DNA of 64,000 bases from contig JARGNP010000006.1 in assembly GCA_029210265.1 (NCBI GenBank), forward strand, positions 1 through 64,000, in the 5' to 3' direction. The number at the start of each line of letters is the position of its first letter. The stretch's first letter is position 1. The stretch is from Legionellaceae bacterium (lineage in GTDB: Bacteria > Pseudomonadota > Gammaproteobacteria > Legionellales > Legionellaceae). The notes below the pieces were generated by a model. That model had not been told where the DNA came from, did no database searches, and saw only the letters and a program-made list of their open reading frames with translations. Both the position numbers and the translations under genes were made by a program. Below are positions 1 through 9,868 of the stretch, piece after piece.

Positions 1-290
1 GAGAATTCTAATGAATTTTACTTATTTGGCAAAGGGCAGTGCGTAAGGTGAGTAATGAGGTATTTCGTATGAGTGCGTCGAGAGAAAAAATTTGGCAACG
101 CATATGTGTGAAATAGCATTAAAAATCCTTATTTAATAGATATTACAACAGTGATTAAAGTTGATCATGTGTCTTGTAAAGCAAACGAGCCACAAAAATA
201 AAGTCTATATGAGTTAGGACGTACTGACAATGACCTTGCTCTCAGAGATATATTTCGTGACTCAACGGGCTTAAAAATGTTTCTGTATGT
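1..290. other. Left-edge stretch without a recognisable gene
   Basis: No convincing coding region was found. Only short open stretches occur on either strand (for example a 16-codon frame from 69), with no recognisable protein. The area lies downstream of folE, which is read leftward, so it may hold the 3' trailer of that unit and decayed sequence. No clear hairpin terminator was seen. Confidence 0.4.
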
Positions 291-830
291 TTATCGAATT
301 AAATTCAAAAATTCCATGCGGCTACTTGGGTTATTGCGCATCTCGCCAAGCATGACGGATGTTTTCATGGTTGAGTTTTGTTTTTCAACTCCACGCATCA
401 TCATGCATAAGTGATTTGCTTCAATCACAACAGCTACACCGCGTGCACCTGTGATGCTCTCGATACAGGTGGCAATCTCATGAGTAAGGCCTTCTTGAAT
501 TTGTAAACGGCGCGCATAAAAATCAATGATACGTGCAATTTTAGATAAACCTAAAACTTTACCGTTCGGTAAATAGCCTACATGGCATCGTCCAAAAAAT
601 GGAAGTAAATGATGTTCACAGAGCGAGTATAGTTCAATATCTTGAACGATCACCATTTCGCTCATTTCAGATTCGAATAATGCGCCGTTGATAATATCAT
701 CAATGCTTTCTTGGTAACCTTTGGTGAGGTAACGAAAAGCTTCTGCAGCGCGATCTGGCGTATCACGCAAGCCTTCACGCGTGACATCTTCGCCGATGTC
801 TTGAATAATTTTTTTAAATGCAGTGTTCAT
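291..830 (-). CDS. folE: GTP cyclohydrolase I (type IA)
   Basis: Converts GTP to 7,8-dihydroneopterin triphosphate, the first step to folate and other pterins, in the cytosol. The 179-residue product has the zinc-site segment [12 protein letters not shown] near residue 70 and a second zinc cysteine in [10 protein letters not shown] near residue 142, plus the substrate segment [12 protein letters not shown]. Length fits the family. It lies 10 nt downstream of hinT on the same strand with AAGG 8 nt before the ATG, so the two are probably co-transcribed. Other pterin-related genes lie at 22.5-25 kb. Identification is firm. Confidence 0.95.
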   Translation of the reverse strand: MNTAFKKIIQDIGEDVTREGLRDTPDRAAEAFRYLTKGYQESIDDIINGALFESEMSEMVIVQDIELYSLCEHHLLPFFGRCHVGYLPNGKVLGLSKIARIIDFYARRLQIQEGLTHEIATCIESITGARGVAVVIEANHLCMMMRGVEKQNSTMKTSVMLGEMRNNPSSRMEFLNLIR

Positions 831-840
831 GTGTAATGCC

Positions 841-1182
841 TTATCCTGGAGGCCAGGTCATTTGCCGGCCGCCTAATACATGTAAATGAATATGATACAC
901 GGTTTGACCGCCATGATTATTAATATTAAAGATCAAGCGATAACCGTTATCGTGTAAACCTTCTTGTGCAGCGATGTGCTTGGCTGCAAGTACCATGTTA
1001 CCCAGCAGCTCCGCATCATCCACCGTCGCGTGATTGATGCTCTCAATGTGTCGCTTGGGTATCACCAGCGCATGGGTTGGCGCTTGTGGATTAATATCTC
1101 GAAAAGCTAATACCATGTCATTTTCGTAAATAATCTCGGTAGGTAGCTCCCCATTTGCAACGCGACAAAATAAGCAATCCAT
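841..1182 (-). CDS. hinT: HIT-family purine nucleotide hydrolase (HinT-like)
   Basis: A histidine-triad protein; family members hydrolyse purine nucleoside phosphoramidates in the cytosol. The 113 residues begin with the zinc-like pair CLFC and end with the catalytic triad HIHLHVLGG near residue 98. The [11 protein letters not shown] block is also typical. The ATG is preceded by AAGGGA at 7 nt spacing. It lies just upstream of folE in the same direction. Family assignment is firm; the exact substrate is not visible. Confidence 0.92.
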   Translation of the reverse strand: MDCLFCRVANGELPTEIIYENDMVLAFRDINPQAPTHALVIPKRHIESINHATVDDAELLGNMVLAAKHIAAQEGLHDNGYRLIFNINNHGGQTVYHIHLHVLGGRQMTWPPG

Positions 1183-1269
1183 TGTTTGTCCCTTATATAT
1201 AAGCCTAAATATTATTTTAATTATACGCGGCCTTGATCACACTGTCTTCAGTATTTTTAAGTATTGTTT

Positions 1270-1758
1270 TTAGCGCTGCTTTTCAAAATTACTTAAAATC
1301 ACATCGGCATCTAAAGCATCTTCAACGTCATGGTGGTACATTTTTATATTAAACGAAATCGAAGGTGCGTAGCTCTCACGGACATCACCACCAGAAATTG
1401 TGGTAATGCTTTCATTTTCTTTAATTTTTCCAGATTCATAACTGTACGTATCTGTGCTGGATGCGGTGCGTTTTGTAACCGGTGTGGTGTACGTGCTTTT
1501 GGTTTTGTGTGTAGATGAGTTGGTAATCCTAAAATATTGAAAACCTTGGGCTTTGGTGAGCTCTGCTGAACGTCGCATGGCATACTTATAGGCGCGATCT
1601 TCGCTGGTGTACTCGTTGCCTGAGAATTGGACGCGATATTTGTCTGGAGCAAGTTTGAATTCGTCGTAACCGCCGGTTAAGAATCCAGATGTATGATATC
1701 CCGTTGAACAGGAGGTTAAGCTTAATAAACAACAAACAAGCATTAGAAATTTCGTCAT
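1270..1758 (-). CDS. Putative outer-membrane lipoprotein, CC0125/CC1285-like
   Basis: The ATG at 1758 is preferred over one 15 codons upstream because AAAGG lies 7 nt before it and it opens directly on a lipoprotein signal peptide (MTKFLMLVCCLLSLTSC, lipobox LTSC). The remaining ~145 residues have a GYDEFKLAPDKYRVQFSGN block and an alpha/beta segment typical of the small lipoprotein family called CC0125/CC1285. No catalytic motif is visible. It stands alone between hinT and the carboxylase gene. Family call is moderate; function unknown. Confidence 0.65.
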   Translation of the reverse strand: MTKFLMLVCCLLSLTSCSTGYHTSGFLTGGYDEFKLAPDKYRVQFSGNEYTSEDRAYKYAMRRSAELTKAQGFQYFRITNSSTHKTKSTYTTPVTKRTASSTDTYSYESGKIKENESITTISGGDVRESYAPSISFNIKMYHHDVEDALDADVILSNFEKQR

Positions 1759-1837
1759 GGTGAAGCCTTTATGTATACCGTACGCAGTATAGTAAAAATT
1801 CAAGAAAACGAATTGTAATGCTTGCTTATTTTTTTGT

Positions 1838-1860
1838 CAAAGCCACACGTGGTGGCTTTG
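1838..1860. terminator. Hairpin between lipoprotein and carboxylase genes
   Basis: A 9-bp perfect stem CAAAGCCAC/GTGGCTTTG with a 5-nt loop. On the + strand it is followed by TTTTGTT, but the gene that ends here (carboxylase, 1869) is read on the other strand, where no U-tract follows. It may still act as a 3' processing or stability hairpin. Confidence 0.4.
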
Positions 1861-1868
1861 TTTTGTTA

Positions 1869-4800
1869 TTACGGCTTAAGTGTAACTAGGCATTCATCCC
1901 GTTCAACCATCGACGCGCTCTTGTCGAGGTCTCTCACGCTTTCAACTTCGCCGTCTTGCTCTGCGCGTAAGGTGTTTTCCATTTTCATGGCCTCAATTGT
2001 TGCAAGATTTTGTCCTTTTTTAACTTTATCGCCAGGTTTGACAAAAAAGCGCAGGAGCTTGCCGGGCATGGGAGCGCCGACTTCATGAGCATTTGTTGCA
2101 TATTTTACGGATGATTCAAGCGCATTGGTTTTAACGCGTAGATCTTTGCCATGCATGCGCAAGGTGTGCCCTTGAAAACGATAGCTCACATCCACACGTC
2201 CGGTTGCCAAATTACATTCAACATGATTGATGGTGATTGTTTCGCCATGAAGTCGGAAGCTATCACCCGCTTGTTTAACCTCACTGTATACAAACTCAGG
2301 GCTTTGCATCATGACCGTCATGTCTTTAGGTTGATCCGTCGGCGCTTGCTTATCACGCGCTTTTAAGTTGTCGAGACCAATATTATCAAAGGCCATAGCT
2401 GTACTTAGCACACGGTTGGTTACTTTTGTGTTGGGCAATTGTTTTTGTAAATTTTCTCGTTCGGCCTTAATATCTAAATTTTCTTCAGGTCGTGATTGCT
2501 CGTCGTCTATTTCAAGCGATAAACCATGGTTCAGCAGCAATTGCTCAATAATCATGGGACGCGGAAGCAGTGTTTTCCAGTCACGTAAACCTTCAAGAAT
2601 TGGTGTCGCAATGGTGAGCTGACCACCTTGTTCAATATAATTTGTTGCGGCTTCCACCGTTTTGGATTCAATCGCTTTTGTATTCCATATGGCAAAGCCG
2701 AGTTGCTTAATCCACTCTGAATAAGGCGTAACCGGTGTACCTAAGCCTGTTAATTCATATCCTAAAGCAATCGCGGTATCCATATCATGAGGATGAATGC
2801 CTAGCTTTATGGCATCGACAAGATCTGATGAGTTGGTGCCGCCCGCCATGACGGAAGCAGGGTTTTGAACTTTTTTAGTAATATTTGAATTATTAAATCT
2901 CGTGGTTAAATCCATCGCTAACCAAGCACCTTGATTATAATGCTTTAAGTATCCGCGTTGCTCTGGAGACATCAGTAATGATTGAGATATAATTAAATTT
3001 GAATTATGCGAAGTTCCCGGGGGTGCTGAGTCAACAATCAAAAAAGCATAACCCATTTGTTGACACTTTTTGATAGCTTCAGCGGCAATGTGAGCTGCCA
3101 TACCATTAAACTCATGATTATGAATCAAGATAATGGGTTCACCCAACCCTCGCTCTTTGAACATGTCTCGAATAATTTGAACCATATGAACGATAACACC
3201 AGCATTCCATTGTGGCCCTTGACCGGGGTTTTTTATACGAATTTGGTTCAGTGGTTTGCCTTCCGATTCGAACAAATAAATTTGGCGATTAACCCAGCTC
3301 TTAAAATGCCCTAGTGTATAACGAGGATCCCAAGCCCAATTAGGAATCACACCTAAATTTGCTTGTAACATGGCGCGTGTTGTTATGTCTTGTTCTGGAT
3401 GGTTACCTGCATGAAAATTATAAGGCAGCCAAGGCAGGAATGATTGCGTGGCAAGTATGCCATAATGCTCGGCGATTTCGTCGGCTATGGTACGAAAGAT
3501 AAACGCTTGTTTTTCAGGTGATTTAGCAAGTAAACCATTGATCCATTTGGAGCGTGTGAGTGAATGAGACGCTAAGTTTGAACGGCAACCCGCTAATAAA
3601 ACTTCCATCCAATCAAAATTCCTCATGAGCGCTGCTTGGTATTGCGCGCCACCCGTCTCAAACCCAACACCGATACCTGCGCCTGCAAAGTAAATTTCTG
3701 CAATTTTAGCCGATGCTGCTTGAATCAATGCCGACTCTTGGTCTGCTGATGCTTGTTGAACATCACGTATTACGGTGACGGTTCCACCACCATGATTTGC
3801 TAATAAATCTTTTAAATCTTGAATATACGTTTTAAAGCTATGATGTTGTAAAAATTTAGAGAACGGTGTTTCAGGCATGGTTTCATATTGTAGCTCTTCC
3901 ATAAACCGCACAAATTCTTGCATTTGATCTCGGGTTGGATAGGGCTGATTTTTTACACCATCGTTGGGTCTATAGCCGTTACTGACCAGGGGCGTTACGG
4001 TATGTGATAACGCAGCAACAATTTTTTGCACACGACCGGGCTCAATCGGTGGGTTGGTCAACACATTGAACGTATGATTGCATCCCAATTGACCTTGCCT
4101 AAACAACGGGTCGCTCGCCAATTTTTGCATGAAATTAAAATACGTTGAAAGCTCTGTTTTAGGCCCATAAAACTGAAAGTTTTGTGAGAAATTGAGCAGC
4201 TTATCGCAAAAATCTTCCCATGTTTGTGCTTTGATCAGCGCGCGTCCAATTTGAGGATCGGCATCCAAATAAACAGGACCTCGTGCAAATTGAACATCCG
4301 CACCTTGTGGGTATACAGCGCCATCAATCTCTAAACCACTTGGGTACACCGAGCCCGTGCTTGTTATTTCGCAGGATAATAGCCGAACATGGCCTACAAT
4401 AGCAGTACCATGCTCATTAAAATCAGATTTCTGTGGTGCGGGATATCCCATAGATCGCATCACTTGCTCAGCAGGGTTATTTCTGGAGCGTCCATTTTTA
4501 TCTTGAACCAATTCTGCAATGGCTTCGTACTCAACCTGAATGCGTCCATTGAGCTCCAGGAGCTTATAGTCCCAGTTACCATGCTTATCTTTAACGATTA
4601 GAATTTCATTGGTACCACGGCTATCGTAACCTGATGTTTCAAAAACAGTTTGTGAGGCGGCACGGCATGCCTCGTATACGTCTTTGGGTAGTATTTCTAA
4701 GATGGCTTGATCGGTAAATCCAACTTCAAGTACTTTTTGATTGTCTTTATTGAACCAAACAAGTCGTGCACCGGCTGATAATTGTGATGCGTCGCCTTCA

Positions 4801-5759
4801 ATCTCGATTTGATACATCAAAGCGCCTTCCAAATCTAAGGCTTGCTCAGCATAGACCCCATCCAGGTTACCGCCTGTTTCATTAACGATTTTGCGAAGGG
4901 CTTCTAATACGTTATCAAATGTTATCTCAGATACTTTTTTTGTTCCTCGACCACCGCCGCCGGCTTCATGTTTTAGAAATACGGGATGTCCTGCTAAGGC
5001 TGAATTTTGGTGATATAGCGCTAGAAAATTTTCAGCCATGAGCTGAAACGCTTCTTCTCGGTCAGCGCTTTGGTCTGGGGCCTTAATTTCAATAAATGCT
5101 GCGGTTGGGAGGTTGTTAGCCAGACATAATTTTTTATATTCTATTTTGTCTAGACCTTGCATTTTTTCGGGGCTTGCTCCAATCCATTGAAAGCCTACAT
5201 TTTGAGCGGCTCTTGCCCATTCAAAACTTTCAGCTGCAGCTGACCACACGCAATAAAAACCAACCAAGCCTTCGCGCATGCTTGCTCTTAGCGCTGGATT
5301 TTGAGCGGCAAGTTTATCAAATTGAGCTCTAACCTCATGCATGCTCGACCAGTCTTTGATACGTATTGTTAAGTCTGAACTAGGCATGGGATCGCGATCT
5401 TCTTGCACCACATGAATAATTTTTAGATTAGGCCAAGCTTGTTTTAATCTTCTGATCGCGTTATTTGCAGCATTTTTTGAGCGGTTATGAAGAATAATAT
5501 AATTAAGTGGCTCAGATATATCATAAGGTGATACGTATGATGTGTGATGGATAGGGCTTGGAGGTATGATGCTTGTCGGTGTTGAAGATAATGCTCTATG
5601 TAGCATGCTGGATGATGTGTTTTGAAATTTAGTGTGATCTTGGGGTAAGCCCGTGCTTCCTAAGGTGTTTATGGTGAGTGTCGAAGCGGGGCGTGTTACA
5701 GCATTTTTTGATAAAGCTGAGGTTAATTTTTTTAGATTGGAGCCAGCTCGTTTTAACAT
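1869..5759 (-). CDS. Divergent single-chain biotin-dependent carboxylase (pyruvate carboxylase-like)
   Basis: About 1,296 residues ordered like pyruvate carboxylase: biotin carboxylase (glycine-rich ATP loop HEAGGGGRGTKK near 264; LELNGRIQVEYEAIAE near 400, where the usual EH is EY), carboxyltransferase (VIRDVQQAS near 660 for the canonical RDAHQS; metal pair HNH in LIHNHEFNG near 878), and a C-terminal biotinyl domain (EAMKMENT near 1255). If active it would make oxaloacetate from pyruvate, but the carboxyltransferase is so divergent that substrate is uncertain. ATG 5759 is preferred to 5765 because TAGGG lies 6 nt upstream. The first ~90 residues are a Ser/Thr/Lys/Arg-rich extension not seen in bacterial homologues known to me. 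Stands alone. Confidence 0.75.
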   Translation of the reverse strand: MLKRAGSNLKKLTSALSKNAVTRPASTLTINTLGSTGLPQDHTKFQNTSSSMLHRALSSTPTSIIPPSPIHHTSYVSPYDISEPLNYIILHNRSKNAANNAIRRLKQAWPNLKIIHVVQEDRDPMPSSDLTIRIKDWSSMHEVRAQFDKLAAQNPALRASMREGLVGFYCVWSAAAESFEWARAAQNVGFQWIGASPEKMQGLDKIEYKKLCLANNLPTAAFIEIKAPDQSADREEAFQLMAENFLALYHQNSALAGHPVFLKHEAGGGGRGTKKVSEITFDNVLEALRKIVNETGGNLDGVYAEQALDLEGALMYQIEIEGDASQLSAGARLVWFNKDNQKVLEVGFTDQAILEILPKDVYEACRAASQTVFETSGYDSRGTNEILIVKDKHGNWDYKLLELNGRIQVEYEAIAELVQDKNGRSRNNPAEQVMRSMGYPAPQKSDFNEHGTAIVGHVRLLSCEITSTGSVYPSGLEIDGAVYPQGADVQFARGPVYLDADPQIGRALIKAQTWEDFCDKLLNFSQNFQFYGPKTELSTYFNFMQKLASDPLFRQGQLGCNHTFNVLTNPPIEPGRVQKIVAALSHTVTPLVSNGYRPNDGVKNQPYPTRDQMQEFVRFMEELQYETMPETPFSKFLQHHSFKTYIQDLKDLLANHGGGTVTVIRDVQQASADQESALIQAASAKIAEIYFAGAGIGVGFETGGAQYQAALMRNFDWMEVLLAGCRSNLASHSLTRSKWINGLLAKSPEKQAFIFRTIADEIAEHYGILATQSFLPWLPYNFHAGNHPEQDITTRAMLQANLGVIPNWAWDPRYTLGHFKSWVNRQIYLFESEGKPLNQIRIKNPGQGPQWNAGVIVHMVQIIRDMFKERGLGEPIILIHNHEFNGMAAHIAAEAIKKCQQMGYAFLIVDSAPPGTSHNSNLIISQSLLMSPEQRGYLKHYNQGAWLAMDLTTRFNNSNITKKVQNPASVMAGGTNSSDLVDAIKLGIHPHDMDTAIALGYELTGLGTPVTPYSEWIKQLGFAIWNTKAIESKTVEAATNYIEQGGQLTIATPILEGLRDWKTLLPRPMIIEQLLLNHGLSLEIDDEQSRPEENLDIKAERENLQKQLPNTKVTNRVLSTAMAFDNIGLDNLKARDKQAPTDQPKDMTVMMQSPEFVYSEVKQAGDSFRLHGETITINHVECNLATGRVDVSYRFQGHTLRMHGKDLRVKTNALESSVKYATNAHEVGAPMPGKLLRFFVKPGDKVKKGQNLATIEAMKMENTLRAEQDGEVESVRDLDKSASMVERDECLVTLKP

Positions 5760-5919
5760 ATACATCCCTATATAAATATAAAAAACAAAATTTTTCTAAT
5801 CGCGGATTATACGGATAAAATATGGGCTTTCAAGCGGCGTAACCGCATTAAACCTAGTCAAAGCAAAAGCATTGAATATCTGTCATAATATGCCCCAATG
5901 TTTGAAGCCAGGATGAACC

Positions 5920-6903
5920 ATGAAGCAATCATCACCGTTAATATCTGTTGTCGCGCCAATGTACAACGAAGAATCCGTGATTGGACATTTTATTGAAGCA
6001 GCGACGGCGGTATTAAGTGATAAATTTAGCCAGTATGAATTAATTCTCGTTGACGATGGTTCAAGCGACCAAACGGTACAAGCATGCTTGGATTATATTA
6101 CGCCGACAAGCAATATTAGGTTGATTAAATTATCTAGAAATTATGGACATGAAATGGCATCCACGGCTGGGCTTGAAGCCGCGCGTGGTGACTATATTGT
6201 TCTGATGGACAGCGACATGCAACACCCTCCTGAGCTGATTCCTGACATGGTTCACTGGGCTGACGAGGGTTATGACGTCGTGTCTGCTTCACGCATGAAT
6301 CGTTCGGATGAGCCTTGGTTAAAACGCAAGCTCGCGCAACTTTTTTATAAATTCTCATCACGCATGACCGGGTTTAAGCTTACAGGCAACGAAGGCAATT
6401 TTCGTTTGTTAAAACGTCGCGTCGTCGATGAACTCATGAAAATGAAAGAAACTAATCGGCATTTGATCATGATGTTTTCTTATTTGGGCTTTAAAACTAA
6501 AACCGTGCCGTATTACTGCCAAGAAAGAAAAGCGGGAAAAAGTAAATATTCTATTTTTAAACTCATCAGCTTATCGATTGATTCGGTGATTTGTTTTTCG
6601 CCGCATCCGTTACGGCTGATGTCATGTGGTTCGCTTTTTATCAGTGTTGTCATGATGTTTTATGCAGGCTTTATTGTATTTCAGACGTTGTTTACTGAAA
6701 GTGATTTATCCAACGGTATCGCTTCCGTTATTTTTCTTACGGCAGGTTTATTCTCGGTTTTGTTTTTATTTTTAGCCGTGATTTCTGAGTATATTAGTCG
6801 TATTTTACTCGAAGTAAAAAAACGACCGTTGTATTACATACAAAAAGAAATCAGCCATGAAGCACAAGCTGTATGTGAGAATATAAGTGAGATTAACGCA
6901 TGA
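5920..6903 (+). CDS. GT2 polyprenyl-phosphate glycosyltransferase (FlmF2/ArnC/GtrB-like)
   Basis: A 327-residue inner-membrane enzyme that should load a sugar onto undecaprenyl phosphate. The N-terminal GT-A domain shows VAPMYNEE, LVDDGSSDQT (residues ~42-51) and MDSDMQHPPE (~96-105), with the GtrB-type RKAGKSKYS near 205. Two membrane spans follow (~232-255 and ~265-290). AGGA lies 7 nt before the ATG. Its stop overlaps the deacetylase start by 4 nt, so they are translationally coupled. By analogy with Francisella FlmF2 the donor could be UDP-GalNAc; this is inferred from neighbours, not seen. Confidence 0.85.
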   Translation: MKQSSPLISVVAPMYNEESVIGHFIEAATAVLSDKFSQYELILVDDGSSDQTVQACLDYITPTSNIRLIKLSRNYGHEMASTAGLEAARGDYIVLMDSDMQHPPELIPDMVHWADEGYDVVSASRMNRSDEPWLKRKLAQLFYKFSSRMTGFKLTGNEGNFRLLKRRVVDELMKMKETNRHLIMMFSYLGFKTKTVPYYCQERKAGKSKYSIFKLISLSIDSVICFSPHPLRLMSCGSLFISVVMMFYAGFIVFQTLFTESDLSNGIASVIFLTAGLFSVLFLFLAVISEYISRILLEVKKRPLYYIQKEISHEAQAVCENISEINA

Positions 6904-7721
6904 GTTGTGAGATTTATTTATGTGCCGATGATTATGCTCAAAACGAAGGGATAAGCCGCGGGATTGAGCAGTTAGCAGAAGAACAACGTATTAATGCGAT
7001 TTCGTGCATGGTGAACACGCCAACCTGGGAGACACGCGCTTCGCGACTCGAGGCGTATGCTGCGTCATGTTATGTTGGACTGCATCTTAATCTTACCGAA
7101 GGCGCGCCACTGAGTCAGGCTTGGGTTGATCAATATGGAAAAAGCTTCAAACCGCTTTCTTGGTTAATTATGATGTGCTTTTCTAAACAACTGGATAAGC
7201 AGGTTGTTGCGTTAGAATTAGATAAGCAGCTGGATGCATTTATAGCAAAAACAGGATGTTTGCCGGATTTTATCGACGGGCACCAGCATGTGCATCAGTT
7301 TCCTGTAATACGTGAGCATTTGATGGCAAAACACCATGCAAATCCACAGTTGCGGTTTAGGAATACCAGTCCAGGTCATAAAGCAGGGCATGTGTTTGAC
7401 GGTTTTCCTAAAAAGCATATGATTGCTTATCTGGGTGGGTCGCGATTTAATCAAACGCTTTCAGAAAAACAGGCCATGCTAAACACCAGCTTTTCGGGGG
7501 TGTATAATTTTAAACAGGCAAAAAATTATCAGCAGTATTTTATTCAATTTTTAAAAAATAGCACATCACATGGCCTCATCATGTGTCATCCGGGGCATGA
7601 TATAAACGATAAGACCGATCCGCTGTATTTGAGCCGAGATCATGAATTTGATTATTTGATGAGTGATGTGTATCTCGATAATATGCGCGCAATGGACTGT
7701 GTCTTAATAAAAAAATCTTAA
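6900..7721 (+). CDS. YdjC/ChbG-family carbohydrate deacetylase (NaxD-like)
   Basis: The 273 residues carry the YdjC-fold metal and catalytic signatures: ADDYAQNEGISRGI (Asp-Asp, residues ~9-22), HLNLTEG (~62) and DGHQHVHQFP (~124). The family removes acetyl groups from N-acetylated sugars. Overlapping the polyprenyl-sugar transferase and preceding an ArnT-like transferase, it matches Francisella NaxD, which deacetylates undecaprenyl-phosphate-GalNAc before transfer to lipid A. The fold is clear; the substrate is inferred from context. Alternatives are chito-oligosaccharide deacetylase or a HpnK-type hopanoid enzyme. Confidence 0.82.
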   Translation: MSCEIYLCADDYAQNEGISRGIEQLAEEQRINAISCMVNTPTWETRASRLEAYAASCYVGLHLNLTEGAPLSQAWVDQYGKSFKPLSWLIMMCFSKQLDKQVVALELDKQLDAFIAKTGCLPDFIDGHQHVHQFPVIREHLMAKHHANPQLRFRNTSPGHKAGHVFDGFPKKHMIAYLGGSRFNQTLSEKQAMLNTSFSGVYNFKQAKNYQQYFIQFLKNSTSHGLIMCHPGHDINDKTDPLYLSRDHEFDYLMSDVYLDNMRAMDCVLIKKS

Positions 7722-7759
7722 TTTAATTATTTTAATTTAAAAATAGAGAGTAAAGCTTG

Positions 7760-9247
7760 ATGGCGTTCATAAAAAAAATAAATCTTAAGCAGTTGAGCTT
7801 TGAGCGAAAAATCATGCTCACGTGTCTATTTTTATTGGTTTGCCGTGTGCTGAGTATGTCGTTGATGCCGTTAAACGACTCGACGGAGGCGCGATATGCC
7901 GAAATCGCACGAGAAATGGCGGAAACAGGGCAGTGGATAACGCCTATGTTGGATTATGTAACGCCATTTTTAGGCAAGCCACCGCTTTCGTTTTGGCTGA
8001 CCGCGGGCTCCATGAAGCTGTTTGGCCTGGGCGAGGGGATTGCGCGCTTGTCATCTTTGGTATTATCCATGCTTACGTTGATATGCGTCGGGTTGGTCTA
8101 CCATAAAGCAAGCCATACCAAAGCATGGATAGCGGTGCTTGCTTTAGCGTCCTCCGTTTTTTTCTTTATTGATGCGGGGGCGGTCATGACCGATCCGGCC
8201 CTGGTGTTTTCAACAACGTTAGCCATGGTTGCGTTTTGGCAGGTGATGACCAAGAAGCGCGCTCGAGACAGTCATCTTTATTTTATTGCCTTAGGTATCG
8301 GCCTGCTCGCTAAAGGCCCGGTAGCTTTGGTGTTGACCGTGGGATCGGTTTTGCTGTGGGTTGCCTTTCAGAACAAATGGCGTGAAATGTTCCAAAATAT
8401 CCGTTGGGTTTCTGGAATATTGATTACCACAGCAATTGCATTGCCTTGGTATATTTTGGCTGAAATACATAACCCGGGTTTTTTAAATTATTTTATTATT
8501 GGTGAACATTTTGGCCGTTATCTTCAATCATCATGGCAAGGTGATAAATACGGCTACGTGCACGCCGTGCCACAAGGTATGATTTGGCTGTATGCTCTGG
8601 CGGGAACCTTTCCATGGACGCCGGTTGCAATTCATGGCTTGGTTTCAAACCGTGTGAGCTTGATGCCTAAAAAAATATACACGTATTTAAAGCAATCAGC
8701 ATGGATAAGTTATTTGGTCGCGTTTATTCTTTTTCCATTGATTTTTTTTAGTTTGTCGAAAAATATTATTTATACGTATGCTTTTCCAGCATTACCGCCG
8801 TTGGCTCTGTTATTTACAGAGCTTATGACCAAGCAGTTAAAACAAGAGCCGCGCTTACAAAAAACATGGCTTATCTTGTCTGCTTCAATAGGGATTATTT
8901 TTCTAGGTGTCACGTGGTGCTTTTTCGCTCATCCCGAGTGGGTTTCTAAATCTCAAAAAGAAGTGGTTCGTGCTTGGGAAAGCCGTAAAAATCCGTCGAG
9001 CCAGAAGCTTTATTACTGGTCACAAAAACCAGCGCCTTATTCAGCATGGTTTTATTCACGCGGGAACGTTGCTTCGATTGCTGATGCACTTGATTTCTGT
9101 GGACTGCTTAACCAGCCAGAAAAAATCTATGTCGTGGTGAATATACGTGAGGCATTTCGTTTTCCTGCATGTGCAGACGCGAAACTTAAGGCAATGCAAA
9201 CGTTTTCTGTGGGTAAAAAATCAAATTATATTTTGTATTCCACATAA
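7760..9247 (+). CDS. ArnT/FlmK-like GT83 lipid A glycosyltransferase
   Basis: A polytopic membrane protein of about 495 residues. The first periplasmic loop has the family hallmark DSTEARYAEIAREM (~residues 43-56) and FLGKPPLSFWLTA, followed by roughly ten hydrophobic spans and a soluble C-terminus. Members transfer an amino sugar from undecaprenyl phosphate to lipid A at the periplasmic face. The ATG at 7760 is preferred over a TTG one codon upstream because AGAGAG lies 9 nt before it. It is 38 nt after the deacetylase and looks like the third gene of one operon. Confidence 0.85.
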   Translation: MAFIKKINLKQLSFERKIMLTCLFLLVCRVLSMSLMPLNDSTEARYAEIAREMAETGQWITPMLDYVTPFLGKPPLSFWLTAGSMKLFGLGEGIARLSSLVLSMLTLICVGLVYHKASHTKAWIAVLALASSVFFFIDAGAVMTDPALVFSTTLAMVAFWQVMTKKRARDSHLYFIALGIGLLAKGPVALVLTVGSVLLWVAFQNKWREMFQNIRWVSGILITTAIALPWYILAEIHNPGFLNYFIIGEHFGRYLQSSWQGDKYGYVHAVPQGMIWLYALAGTFPWTPVAIHGLVSNRVSLMPKKIYTYLKQSAWISYLVAFILFPLIFFSLSKNIIYTYAFPALPPLALLFTELMTKQLKQEPRLQKTWLILSASIGIIFLGVTWCFFAHPEWVSKSQKEVVRAWESRKNPSSQKLYYWSQKPAPYSAWFYSRGNVASIADALDFCGLLNQPEKIYVVVNIREAFRFPACADAKLKAMQTFSVGKKSNYILYST

Positions 9248-9303
9248 GAACTACGCATAATAACGGGCAATTAAATATTCCAACATGATAATTAGGTGAA
9301 ATG

Positions 9304-9849
9304 ATGAGTTTATTAGCAGTAAAAAGTGGTCGAGACGTACCGAACGATGTGAATGTGGTTATTGAAATTCCCATGCATGCGGCACCTGTAAAGTATGAAG
9401 TGGATAAAGATACCGGTGCGTTATTTGTCGACCGATTTATGGCAACGGCGATGTTTTACCCTACAAATTACGGTTATATTCCTCAAACGCTATCTGATGA
9501 TGGCGATCCGGTTGATGTGTTGGTTGTAGCACCCACAGCGCTTGTGAGTGGTTCGGTGATTCGTTGCCGTGTGGTTGGCATGTTGAAGATGACCGATGAG
9601 TCGGGTGTGGATGCAAAACTGCTTGCAGTGCCTGTTGATAAGCTATCTAAATCATACCGTCATGTTCAAACGCATCACGATCTACCTGAATCATTGCTAC
9701 AATCTTTGGAGCATTTTTTCAAACACTATAAAGATTTGGAAGAAGGCAAGTGGGTTAAAGTTGACGGCTGGGAAGGTCCTGAAGCTGCACGACAAGAAAT
9801 CATCAGCAGCGTTGAGCGCTACGAAGCTGAAGAAACCACAGCTGCGTAA
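9304..9849 (+). CDS. ppa: Inorganic pyrophosphatase (family I)
   Basis: Hydrolyses pyrophosphate to phosphate in the cytosol. The 181-residue protein has the family signature [10 protein letters not shown] (~67-76) and aligns throughout with Escherichia coli Ppa ([44 protein letters not shown]). Two adjacent ATGs occur; the second is chosen because AGGTG is then 5 nt away and the protein starts MSLL as in the family. A GC-rich hairpin with a T-run lies 42 nt downstream. Confidence 0.96.
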   Translation: MSLLAVKSGRDVPNDVNVVIEIPMHAAPVKYEVDKDTGALFVDRFMATAMFYPTNYGYIPQTLSDDGDPVDVLVVAPTALVSGSVIRCRVVGMLKMTDESGVDAKLLAVPVDKLSKSYRHVQTHHDLPESLLQSLEHFFKHYKDLEEGKWVKVDGWEGPEAARQEIISSVERYEAEETTAA

Positions 9850-9868
9850 TATTTAGTTATTTGATTAT

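Noticed and set aside
1330-1518. Plus-strand small cysteine-rich frame opposite the lipoprotein
   Set aside because: Shadow of the minus-strand lipoprotein gene, no ribosome site.
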